In this document: piece by piece, positions 1-5,648 of the stretch
Layout of the letters: each line of letters begins with the position of its first letter
Numbering within the stretch: the stretch's first letter is position 1
DNA from: Cyanobacteria bacterium M_surface_7_m2_037
GTDB lineage: Bacteria; Cyanobacteriota; Cyanobacteriia; PCC-6307; Cyanobiaceae
Length of the DNA: 5,737 nt
Assembly (NCBI GenBank): GCA_016882585.1
Contig: VGPP01000112.1
Coordinates: forward strand, 1-5,737
Direction of reading: 5' to 3'
Notes under the pieces: model-generated
Databases searched by the model: none
What the model saw: only the letters and a program-made list of their open reading frames with translations
Told to the model about the DNA's origin: nothing
Position numbers and translations under genes: made by a program

Positions 1-26
1 GCGGCGTGGATTATTGAGCTCCAGCA

Positions 27-53
27 AACAACGGCCTGCAGAGAACAACGGCC
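27..53. repeat. Short direct repeat in the moeB 3' flank
   Basis: The 10-mer AACAACGGCC occurs at 27-36 and again at 44-53, a 17 bp period. The flanking word CCAGCAAA also occurs at 21-28 and 52-59, so the two copies are offset halves of a longer similarity. It lies just beyond the T-tract of the moeB terminator, in DNA with no convincing reading frame. It may be a chance or decayed duplication; no function can be assigned. Confidence 0.35.
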
Positions 54-56
54 AGC

Positions 57-81
57 AAAAAGCCCGGGTCTGAGCCCGGGC
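57..81 (-). terminator. Intrinsic (Rho-independent) terminator of moeB
   Basis: Read on the minus strand, a perfect 7 bp all-G/C stem (GCCCGGG pairing with CCCGGGC, at 75-81 and 62-68) encloses a 6-base loop (69-74). It is followed directly by five T (57-61 on the plus strand read as AAAAA). It sits 38 bp past the moeB stop, at the right distance and orientation to end the JAMM-moeB transcript. The plus strand has no T-run after the hairpin, so it is one-directional. Confidence 0.88.
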
Positions 82-118
82 GGATGGTCATGGCTGGATC
101 CCGTTGCCTGGATCCCAC

Positions 119-1291
119 TCAGTAGCGGGGCACGCTTGGATCCACGTCTTGGCTCCAGGCGTCGATGCCGCCGGCCACATTGATGCCTTCGATGCCGTGG
201 CGCTTGAGGGCGATCAGGGCCTTGGCGCTGCGGCCGCCCAGCTTGCAGTGGGCGTAGAGCGTTTTGCCGGCTGCCAGCTGTTTGATTCGCTCCACTGCCG
301 TTCCGTTTTCGATCTGATCGAGGGGGATCAGTTCGGCGCCCGGGATCACACCGATCTCCGCTTCGGGCGGATTGCGCACGTCGATCAGCACAAGGCCAGA
401 GGTGTCGCCATCGAGCAGGGCCTTGAGCTCCGTCACGCTGATGCTCTCCACCGCACCGGCTTCCTCCTGGCCCGGAGCGCTGCCGCCCACGCCGCAGAAC
501 TCCTGGTAGTCGATCAGTTTCTCGATCACCGGGCGCTCGGGGTTGGGCCGCAGTTTGAGCTCGCGGAACTTCATGCCCAGGGCATCAAACAGCAGCAGGC
601 GGCCGCTGAGGGTGGTGCCGATGCCGGTGATGATCTTCACGGCCTCGGTGGCCTGGATCACGCCGATGATTCCGGGCAGCACGCCCACCACGCCGCCTTC
701 GGCGCAGGAGGGCACCATGCCCGGCGGCGGCGGTTCGGGGAAGAGGTCGCGGTAGTTGGGGCTTTCGGCATCGAGGTTGAACACCGTGGCCTGGCCTTCA
801 AAGCGGAAGATCGAGCCGTACACGTTGGGCTTGCCCAGCAGCACGCAGGCGTCGTTCACCAGGTAGCGGGTGGGGAAGTTGTCGGTGCCGTCGCAGACGA
901 TGTCGTACGGGCGAACAATCTCCAGGGCGTTCTCACTGGTGAGCGCCGTTTCGTAGAGATCCACCTGGCAGTGGGGGTTGATCTCGAGGATGCGCGCCTT
1001 GGCCGATTCGATCTTGGGCTTGCCCACCCAGCTGGTGCCGTGGATCACCTGCCGCTGCAGGTTGGAGTGATCCACCACATCGAAATCCACGATGCCGATC
1101 CGGCCTACGCCGGCAGCAGCCAGATAAAGGAGCAGCGGTGAGCCGAGGCCGCCGGTGCCCACGCACAGCACCGAGGAGGCCTTGAGGCGCTTCTGCCCTT
1201 CCATGCCCACCTCCGGCAGGATCAGGTGGCGCGCAAAGCGGGCCACCTCATCGGGGCTGAGCTCGATGCCGGTGGTGTCGGGGGGAAGCAT
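119..1291 (-). CDS. moeB: MoeB/MoeZ-like adenylyltransferase-sulfurtransferase (E1 ThiF domain plus rhodanese domain)
   Basis: 390 aa. Such enzymes adenylate the C-terminal glycine of small ubiquitin-like sulfur carriers (MoaD, ThiS) and then help form the thiocarboxylate used for molybdopterin or thiamine synthesis; they are cytoplasmic. Residues ~10-250 are a ThiF/E1 fold: nucleotide loop GTGGLG at 45-50, R80 and K93 near the ATP site, DGTDNF at 134-139, and SCAEGG with candidate catalytic C196. Residues ~285-390 are a rhodanese domain with active loop HCKLGGRS and C349 as the persulfide cysteine. The two CxxC zinc pairs of E. coli MoeB and human MOCS3 are absent: NYRD at 179-182 replaces CYRC, and NPERP at 250-254 replaces the second pair, as in actinobacterial MoeZ. 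The ATG at 1291 gives the usual family N-terminus; no Shine-Dalgarno sequence is visible. It lies 27 bp after the JAMM gene, likely in one transcript. Carrier preference cannot be read from sequence. Confidence 0.93.
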   Translation of the reverse strand: MLPPDTTGIELSPDEVARFARHLILPEVGMEGQKRLKASSVLCVGTGGLGSPLLLYLAAAGVGRIGIVDFDVVDHSNLQRQVIHGTSWVGKPKIESAKARILEINPHCQVDLYETALTSENALEIVRPYDIVCDGTDNFPTRYLVNDACVLLGKPNVYGSIFRFEGQATVFNLDAESPNYRDLFPEPPPPGMVPSCAEGGVVGVLPGIIGVIQATEAVKIITGIGTTLSGRLLLFDALGMKFRELKLRPNPERPVIEKLIDYQEFCGVGGSAPGQEEAGAVESISVTELKALLDGDTSGLVLIDVRNPPEAEIGVIPGAELIPLDQIENGTAVERIKQLAAGKTLYAHCKLGGRSAKALIALKRHGIEGINVAGGIDAWSQDVDPSVPRY

Positions 1292-1318
1292 GGGGCGAGC
1301 GAAACGCTGTCCAGCTCC

Positions 1319-1828
1319 CTACTCTCCCAAATGCCCGGACCCAGGCGTTGGCGCGTCCCCCTCGATGCGCAGCTCGATGGGGGGCGGAAGTGCAGCGCCA
1401 CTGGCTTCATCGGCGCCATCGCAGTCTGGGATCCACCAGGCGCGCAGGGCGGGTTGGCTTTGCGCCAGGCCGCTGCGGATCAGCATCAGCGTGGGCCCCA
1501 CGCACAGCGCTCGATCGGTGCTGGAGGGCACGGCCGCGCTGCTGGGGTGGCTGTGGGCGGCGCCCAGCACCGTGAGGCCGCGGCTGCGGCACCAGCGCTG
1601 GGCCAGCAGCTGCTCCCGCGGGTCGAGGCTGAAGCGTTGCGGCCTCTCCTGCGCGGGTTGCCACACATTGCGGCAGGGCCAGATCGATTGCACCCGCAGG
1701 GTTGAGCCCTCGCGGGCGCCCAGTAGAAGAGCGCAGCCCTCCTCCGGCTCTGCTGCCCGCAGCGTGCGCTCCAGAACGATCAGGCAATGCCCATCGAACT
1801 GCAGGCGCTCTGGCGTTGGTGCACGCAC
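1319..1828 (-). CDS. JAMM/MPN-domain (Mov34/PAD-1 family) zinc metallopeptidase
   Basis: 169 aa, a compact single-domain JAB/MPN protein. The full JAMM signature is present: upstream glutamate in PEEGCALLLG (E30), then HSHP at 92-95 and PSSTD at 101-105. This gives H92 and H94 plus D105 as zinc ligands, with S102 in the oxyanion position, so it should be catalytically active. Bacterial relatives such as mycobacterial Mec remove cysteine or other adducts from the C-terminus of ubiquitin-like sulfur carriers (CysO), or desampylate proteins. The gene lies directly upstream of the E1-like moeB (27 bp gap), which supports a role on a MoaD/ThiS-type carrier; this is inference. The start is GTG at 1828. 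An in-frame TAA lies at 1838-1840 with no ATG/GTG/TTG between, so this is the earliest possible start. The last ~20 residues are Pro/Gly-rich and probably unstructured. The exact substrate is unknown. Confidence 0.85.
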   Translation of the reverse strand: MRAPTPERLQFDGHCLIVLERTLRAAEPEEGCALLLGAREGSTLRVQSIWPCRNVWQPAQERPQRFSLDPREQLLAQRWCRSRGLTVLGAAHSHPSSAAVPSSTDRALCVGPTLMLIRSGLAQSQPALRAWWIPDCDGADEASGAALPPPIELRIEGDAPTPGSGHLGE

Positions 1829-1837
1829 CCGGATACC

Positions 1838-1860
1838 TTATGGCGAAGTAATAATTCAAT
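1838..1860. promoter_or_regulatory. AT-rich divergent promoter region between the JAMM and CAAD genes
   Basis: The 41 bp gap between the GTG of the JAMM gene and the ATG of the CAAD gene holds the most obvious AT-rich island in a very GC-rich window. On the plus strand AATAAT at 1850-1855 matches TATAAT at 5 of 6 positions, which would give a very short leader before the ATG at 1870. On the minus strand TATTAC (1854-1849) is a 4 of 6 match, which would place the start of JAMM-moeB transcription about 13 bases before its GTG. No good -35 hexamer is seen for either. Both transcripts must start here or inside the opposing gene, so the location is supported but the exact elements are guesses. Confidence 0.35.
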
Positions 1861-1869
1861 GTCTGGCCG

Positions 1870-2235
1870 ATGACCGTCGAGACCCCCGACCTCAAGGATC
1901 AGGCCAGCCCTGCTGCAGACGACGCCGGCGCCAGCTTCAGTGAGCGCTACAGCGAAGTGCTGAGCAAGGTGAACGAAACCCTCGACAAGGTCGACTGGAG
2001 CCAGATGGGCCGCATCGGCAAGGGTGTGGGCGTGCTGGTGGTGGTGATCGTGGCCCAGATCCTGATCAAGGGCGTGATCGACACCATCAACCTGCTGCCC
2101 GTGGTGCCCGGCCTGCTCGAGCTGCTGGGCCTGGTGGTGGTGGGCCAGTGGAGCTGGCAGAACCTCACCACCAGCGACAAGCGCTCGGCGGTGATCACCA
2201 AGGTTCAGACCCTGCGGAAGGAATACCTGGGCTGA
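1870..2235 (+). CDS. CAAD-domain / CURT1-like thylakoid membrane protein
   Basis: 121 aa. Residues 1-22 are an acidic, Pro/Ala-rich, probably disordered N-terminus. Residues 23-45 (SFSERYSEVLSKVNETLDKV) are an amphipathic helix. Residues ~52-74 and ~75-97 are two closely spaced hydrophobic segments joined by the short NLLPVVPG turn, and the second ends in GQWSWQNL. Residues 98-121 are a second charged amphipathic helix ending in KEYLG. This is the layout of the CAAD domain, found fused to some cyanobacterial aminoacyl-tRNA synthetases and related to plant CURT1 and cyanobacterial CurT, which bend or organise thylakoid membranes. Here the domain stands alone with no synthetase part. The start is the ATG at 1870; an earlier ATG at 1859 is out of frame and stops after four codons. 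No Shine-Dalgarno sequence is visible. It is divergent from the JAMM gene (41 bp) and convergent with the kinase gene (15 bp). Whether it has true curvature activity is inferred only. Confidence 0.85.
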   Translation: MTVETPDLKDQASPAADDAGASFSERYSEVLSKVNETLDKVDWSQMGRIGKGVGVLVVVIVAQILIKGVIDTINLLPVVPGLLELLGLVVVGQWSWQNLTTSDKRSAVITKVQTLRKEYLG

Positions 2236-2239
2236 GCCC
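2229..2239 (+). other. Small hairpin centred on the CAAD stop codon
   Basis: GGGC (2229-2232) pairs with GCCC (2236-2239), and the TGA stop codon forms the three-base loop. A T-G wobble pair could extend it by one. There is no T-run after it, so it is not a standard intrinsic terminator. It lies in the 15 bp junction of two convergent genes that otherwise shows no terminator. Confidence 0.25.
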
Positions 2240-2250
2240 GCACCCAGCCG

Positions 2251-3153
2251 TCAGCTCCACTGGCGCAGCAGCGCCAGGATGCTGGCGGCACTTTGTGGCC
2301 AGTACCCGCCGCCGAAGAGGTTGGCGTGATTGAGCAGGTGGTACAGGTTGTACAGATCCACCCGTTGCCGGTGTCCGGCGGGTAGGGGCCATTCCTGCTC
2401 ATAGCCCTCGAAGAAGGCCGCAGGGAACCCGCCAAACAGCCGCGCCATTGCCAGATCCACCTCCCGATCGGATCGGGATACCGCTGGATCAAATAAGGCG
2501 CTGCCGCCGCCGATCAGTAGGCCGGCGTTGCCGCTCCACAGATCGCCATGCACCAGGCAGGCCTCCGGTTCATGGGCTGCTAACCAGTGCGGCACCTGTT
2601 CAAGTAGGGCGCGCGCCTCGGGTAAGGCCCGTCCTGCGGCTGCGGCCAGCTCCAGCTGAACACCCAGGCGCTGTTCGCTGAAGAAAGCGGCCCAGCTGCC
2701 GCGCCAGCCGTTGTGTTGCGGGCCGGAGCCGATGAAGTTGCTCTGGTGCCAGCCGAAGCGGCCATCGCCGCTGCCCAGGCTGCTGCGGTGCAGCCGGGCG
2801 AGGCCCTGGCCCAACTCCCGCCAGCCCTGCTGGCTGCTGCCCCCCAGCTCCAGCCAGCTCAGCAGCAACACGGCTTCCCCCTCGAGCTCCGCCAGGGCCA
2901 GTGGTTCGGGAATCGCGGGACGTGGCGCAGCGGTGAGATCGCGTTGCGTGGCCGCGGCCAGGGCGGCTAGCCCGTCGGCTTCCGCCTCCAGCACGGGCAT
3001 CAGCGCGGCGCGATTGGTTTTGGCAAAACGCTGGCTGCCATCGCGCAGCTCCAGCCGCCAGGCGCGGTGGATGCAGCCGCCCCCCACCGGTTGCATCGCC
3101 GCCAGCTCCAGCCCCTGCTGCGCCAGCCAGCGCGCCATCACCTGCTGCTGCAT
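2251..3153 (-). CDS. Fructosamine/ketosamine-3-kinase family protein
   Basis: 300 aa from the chosen start, the normal size for bacterial FN3K-like kinases. They phosphorylate the sugar of fructosamines or ribulosamines so that the glycation adduct falls off, a protein-repair role in the cytoplasm. Visible in order: glycine loop GGGCIHRAW (24-32); ATP-binding lysine in FAKTN (K45); helix glutamate in EAEADGL (E58); the family block HQSNFIGSGPQHNGW; catalytic loop HGDLWSGN (202-209, D204); metal aspartate in DPA (D222); then DREVDLAM and a C-terminal YNLYHLLNHANLFGGGYW block. All key residues are intact. Three in-frame ATGs compete, at 3183, 3153 and 3138. I chose 3153 because GGGAG lies five bases upstream of it. 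The reading frame has no stop up to 3876, but that extension runs antisense to the desaturase gene and is not real. A start at 3183 would leave only 6 bp to the divergent desaturase ATG. The physiological substrate is unknown. Confidence 0.88.
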   Translation of the reverse strand: MQQQVMARWLAQQGLELAAMQPVGGGCIHRAWRLELRDGSQRFAKTNRAALMPVLEAEADGLAALAAATQRDLTAAPRPAIPEPLALAELEGEAVLLLSWLELGGSSQQGWRELGQGLARLHRSSLGSGDGRFGWHQSNFIGSGPQHNGWRGSWAAFFSEQRLGVQLELAAAAGRALPEARALLEQVPHWLAAHEPEACLVHGDLWSGNAGLLIGGGSALFDPAVSRSDREVDLAMARLFGGFPAAFFEGYEQEWPLPAGHRQRVDLYNLYHLLNHANLFGGGYWPQSAASILALLRQWS

Positions 3154-3189
3154 GGCCACTCCCAACGCGCGCGCTGCCAGCATGCCCCG

Positions 3190-4692
3190 ATGTTGAGCCG
3201 TTGTGATGTGGCGGTGGTGGGGGGCGGCATCGCCGGCCTCACCGCTGCAGCCTTGCTCGCCGCCGAGGGGCTCCAGGTGGAGCTGCTGGAGGCCCACAGC
3301 CAGACAGGTGGCTGCGCCGGCACGTTCCGCCGCGGGCCCTACACCTTTGATGTGGGCGCCACCCAGGTGGCGGGCTTTGAGCCGGGCGGGATCCATGAGC
3401 GGCTGTTCCGCCATTTCGGCTTGCCGCTGCCCCAGGCCACCCCGCTGGATCCGGGCTGCAGTGTGCAGCTGGCTGGCGAGGCTGCGCCCATTGCGCTCTG
3501 GCGCGATCCGGCGCACTGGCAGCAGGAACGGCAGCGGCAGTTCCCCGGCAGCGAACGCTTCTGGCAGCTCTGCGCCTGGCTGCACCAGAGCAACTGGGCC
3601 TTCGCCGGCCGCGATCCGGTGCTGCCGCCGCGCAGCCTCTGGGATCTGCGCCAGCTGCTCGGGGCTGTAGGGCCGGCCAGCATCGCCAGCGGTGTGCTGG
3701 TGGGCGCCACGGTGGCTGATCTGCTCAGCCTCTGCGGCTGCGCCAGCGATCAGCGCCTGCGGCGCTTTCTCGATCTGCAGCTGAAGCTCTATTCCCAGGA
3801 GCCCGCCGATCGCACCGCTGCCCTTTATGGCGCCACGGTGCTGGCCATGGCCCAGGCACCCCTGGGGCTCTGGCACCTGCAGGGTTCAATGCAAGTGCTC
3901 AGCTCCGCGCTGGAGCAGGCTTTTCTCCAGGCCGGCGGCCGGTTGCGGCTGCGCCATCGCCTCCAGAGGCTCAGCCCTGCAGCCGGTGGCTGGCGGCTGG
4001 AGGGTGTGGTGGCCGGCCAACGTCCGTTTGTGCTCGAGGCCGAGCAGGTGGTGAACACCCTGCCGCCTCAGCTGCTGCCCGATCTCCTGGGTGAAAACCT
4101 GCCCCAGCGCTATCGCCAGCGGATTGAAGCCTTCCCGGATCCCTCCGGTGCTCTGGTGCTGTATGGCGCGGTGCCGCGTGCTGCCCTCCCCTCCCATCTG
4201 GGGCTCCATGCCCAGCTGGAGTGGGGGGATCCCGGCAACCTGTTCCTATCGATCAGCGCCGAGGGCGATGGCCGCGCCCCTGCAGGTCAGGCCACGCTGA
4301 TCGCCAGCGTGTTCACGCCGGCTCGGCCCTGGTTTGGGCTACCTGAGCCCGCCTATCAGGAGCGCAAGCAACAGGCGCTGGCGGGGATTCAGGCGGGGTT
4401 GCAGCGGCTATTGGGCCTGCGCCCGGAGCAGTTCCTGCATGTGGAGCTGGCCACCCCGCGCGGTTTCGCTGGCTGGACCGGCCGGCCCTTCGGGTTTGTG
4501 GGGGGGCTGGGACAGCACCCGAGCCGGTTTGGTCCCTTCGGTTTGGCCAGCCGCACGCCGCTGGCTGGGCTGTGGCTCTGCGGCGATGCGATCTATCCGG
4601 GGGAGGGCACAGCGGGGGTGAGCCTCTCGGCCTTTACCGCCTGCCGGCAGTTGCTCGCCGCCAGCGGCCGCGAACTCCGGCTCGCGGCGTAG
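3190..4692 (+). CDS. crtD: CrtD-type carotenoid C-3',4' desaturase (FAD-dependent)
   Basis: 500 aa, typical for the phytoene-desaturase/CrtD/CrtH superfamily. The N-terminus has an FAD Rossmann motif, VVGGGIAGL with glycines 11-16 and E34 closing the beta-alpha-beta unit, followed by TGGCAG. The C-terminus has the second family signature, GLWLCGDAIYPGEGTAGVS (from residue 460; D466 contacts FAD), preceded by GFVGGLGQHPSRFGPFGLAS. That last block, with the central LYGATVLAMAQAPLGLWHLQGSM, is what I associate with cyanobacterial CrtD, which desaturates monocyclic carotenoids on the way to myxoxanthophyll. It is expected at or near thylakoid or cytoplasmic membranes. Assignment as CrtD rather than CrtH (carotene isomerase) or a generic oxidoreductase is from memory of the family. 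ATG 3190 is chosen because it places the Rossmann motif at residue 11; an in-frame extension back to 3067 overlaps the divergent kinase gene and lacks homology-like sequence. Convergent with tyrA, 24 bp apart. Confidence 0.82.
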   Translation: MLSRCDVAVVGGGIAGLTAAALLAAEGLQVELLEAHSQTGGCAGTFRRGPYTFDVGATQVAGFEPGGIHERLFRHFGLPLPQATPLDPGCSVQLAGEAAPIALWRDPAHWQQERQRQFPGSERFWQLCAWLHQSNWAFAGRDPVLPPRSLWDLRQLLGAVGPASIASGVLVGATVADLLSLCGCASDQRLRRFLDLQLKLYSQEPADRTAALYGATVLAMAQAPLGLWHLQGSMQVLSSALEQAFLQAGGRLRLRHRLQRLSPAAGGWRLEGVVAGQRPFVLEAEQVVNTLPPQLLPDLLGENLPQRYRQRIEAFPDPSGALVLYGAVPRAALPSHLGLHAQLEWGDPGNLFLSISAEGDGRAPAGQATLIASVFTPARPWFGLPEPAYQERKQQALAGIQAGLQRLLGLRPEQFLHVELATPRGFAGWTGRPFGFVGGLGQHPSRFGPFGLASRTPLAGLWLCGDAIYPGEGTAGVSLSAFTACRQLLAASGRELRLAA

Positions 4693-4698
4693 ACGCCG
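4685..4698 (+). other. Hairpin spanning the crtD stop codon
   Basis: CGGCG (4685-4689) pairs perfectly with CGCCG (4694-4698), with TAGA as the loop; the TAG stop codon is the first three bases of that loop. The loop-closing T and A could also pair. No T-run follows on either strand, so classic Rho-independent termination is not supported. It is the only structured element found in the 24 bp convergent crtD/tyrA junction. Confidence 0.35.
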
Positions 4699-4716
4699 GA
4701 TCCCAGTGCTGCGTTG

Positions 4717-5607
4717 TTAGAGAAACTCCGGCCGCAGCGCCTGGCAGTGCTGCAGCCGCTGCTGCAGGGCTGGCCAGGCTTCCTGCTCCACCAGGGTTTC
4801 CAGCTCGGCCAGGTGCTCGCGGTAGTGCGCGATCGCCTGCAGCACAGCCTCCCGGTTGCAGCGCGCCATCAGCGCCCCGAGCTCGGGGTTGCCGCCGCCG
4901 ATGCGGCTGGTGTCGGCGAAGCCGCTGGAGGCCAGCTGGCGCACCAGGGCCTCGGCACCGGCGGCGCGGCCGCCCTGTTCCGCCGCCTCCAGCAGCGCGG
5001 CGCTCACCAGCACCGGCATGTGGGAGATCAACGCCACGGCCCGATCGTGGGCAGAGGCTTCACAGCAGAGCCACTGCGCCTGCACCACGGCAGCCAGCTC
5101 CTGCACCAGCGCCAGAGCGGCTGGGTCGGTGGTGCTGCAGGGAGTGGCCACCCAAGGACGCCCGGCAAACAAGCCGATTAAGCCCGCTTCCACGCCGGCC
5201 TCGGCCGTGCCCGCCATCGGATGGCTGGCCACGAAGCGTGGGTGCAGCGGCTGCCAGCGCTCCAGCACCGGCTGCTTCACCGAGCCCACATCAGTGATCA
5301 CCGCATCCGGCGGAAGAGCCGCCAGCAGCTCCGCCGGTGGATCGAGCAGCCGATCGAGGGGCAGGGCCAGCACGATCAGGCCGCAGCCCTGCAGCACCGC
5401 GGGATCGGTGTCGATCCGTTGGGCCAGCTGCCGCTCGCGCGCTCGTTCAGCGGTGCTTGCGCGGTGCACCAGGGCCCGCACCTCGTGGCCGGCGGCCTGC
5501 AGATCCAGCCCCAATGAACCGCCGATCAGCCCCAGCCCCACCAGCCCCACAGGCCGCTCGCGCAGGGCGCCAGGACCCAGGCCGGACTCCCCTTGGCTGG
5601 ATGTCAT
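4717..5607 (-). CDS. tyrA: Arogenate/prephenate dehydrogenase (TyrA)
   Basis: 296 aa. It catalyses the oxidative decarboxylation of arogenate (or prephenate) in tyrosine synthesis, in the cytoplasm. Residues 20-47 form a Rossmann nucleotide fold with GLGLIGGS (24-31). The second beta strand ends in H48-R49 instead of an acidic residue, which suggests NADP rather than NAD. Further family marks are TDVGSVK (105-111), SHPMAGT (128-134) with the catalytic histidine H129, the dimerisation helix block SHMPVLVSAAL, and ASSGFADTSRIGGGNPELG. These closely parallel what I recall of the Synechocystis TyrA, an NADP-dependent arogenate dehydrogenase, so arogenate is the more likely substrate. No ACT or chorismate mutase domain is attached. 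The ATG at 5607 gives an N-terminal tail of about 18 residues before the fold, slightly longer than usual; no better start codon follows. No Shine-Dalgarno sequence is seen. It is divergent from the next gene with a 41 bp gap. Confidence 0.92.
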   Translation of the reverse strand: MTSSQGESGLGPGALRERPVGLVGLGLIGGSLGLDLQAAGHEVRALVHRASTAERARERQLAQRIDTDPAVLQGCGLIVLALPLDRLLDPPAELLAALPPDAVITDVGSVKQPVLERWQPLHPRFVASHPMAGTAEAGVEAGLIGLFAGRPWVATPCSTTDPAALALVQELAAVVQAQWLCCEASAHDRAVALISHMPVLVSAALLEAAEQGGRAAGAEALVRQLASSGFADTSRIGGGNPELGALMARCNREAVLQAIAHYREHLAELETLVEQEAWPALQQRLQHCQALRPEFL

Positions 5608-5648
5608 CTGTGAACAGTGGCTTCAGGCCAGCTTCCTACGCTTTCACG
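5608..5648. promoter_or_regulatory. Short divergent gap between tyrA and the helicase-like gene
   Basis: Only 41 bp separate two start codons facing away from each other, so both promoters must lie here or inside the opposite gene. I see no convincing -10 or -35 element. A short interrupted palindrome, CTGT-GA-ACAG (5608-5617), lies right next to the tyrA ATG and could be an operator half-site or chance. Confidence 0.25.

Noticed and set aside
3..17. Possible last codons (G-V-D-Y-stop) of a plus-strand gene entering from the left edge
   Set aside because: Only four codons are visible; a stop codon this close to an edge occurs often by chance, and nothing identifies a product.
104..1141. 345-codon open frame on the plus strand opposite moeB
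   Set aside because: It is codon-aligned antisense to moeB. The absence of stops follows from the rarity of TTA, CTA and TCA codons in this GC-rich gene. Its protein is low-complexity Ala/Gly/His/Asp-rich with no recognisable domain.
1280..1300. G-rich stretch at the moeB start that might form a quadruplex
   Set aside because: Only two long G runs occur close together, short of the four needed for an intramolecular quadruplex.
3067..3189. N-terminal extension of the desaturase
   Set aside because: It encodes a His/Arg/Gln-rich stretch antisense to the kinase. The ATG at 3190 places the FAD motif at the usual distance from the N-terminus.
3184..3876. Upstream extension of the kinase frame on the minus strand
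   Set aside because: The extra ~230 residues run antisense to crtD, show no domain, and would make the kinase far longer than its family.
4829..4836. HIP1-type octamer GCGATCGC
   Set aside because: Only one copy in 5.7 kb, inside tyrA. In GC-rich DNA this is not clearly above chance, so it does not indicate HIP1 enrichment.
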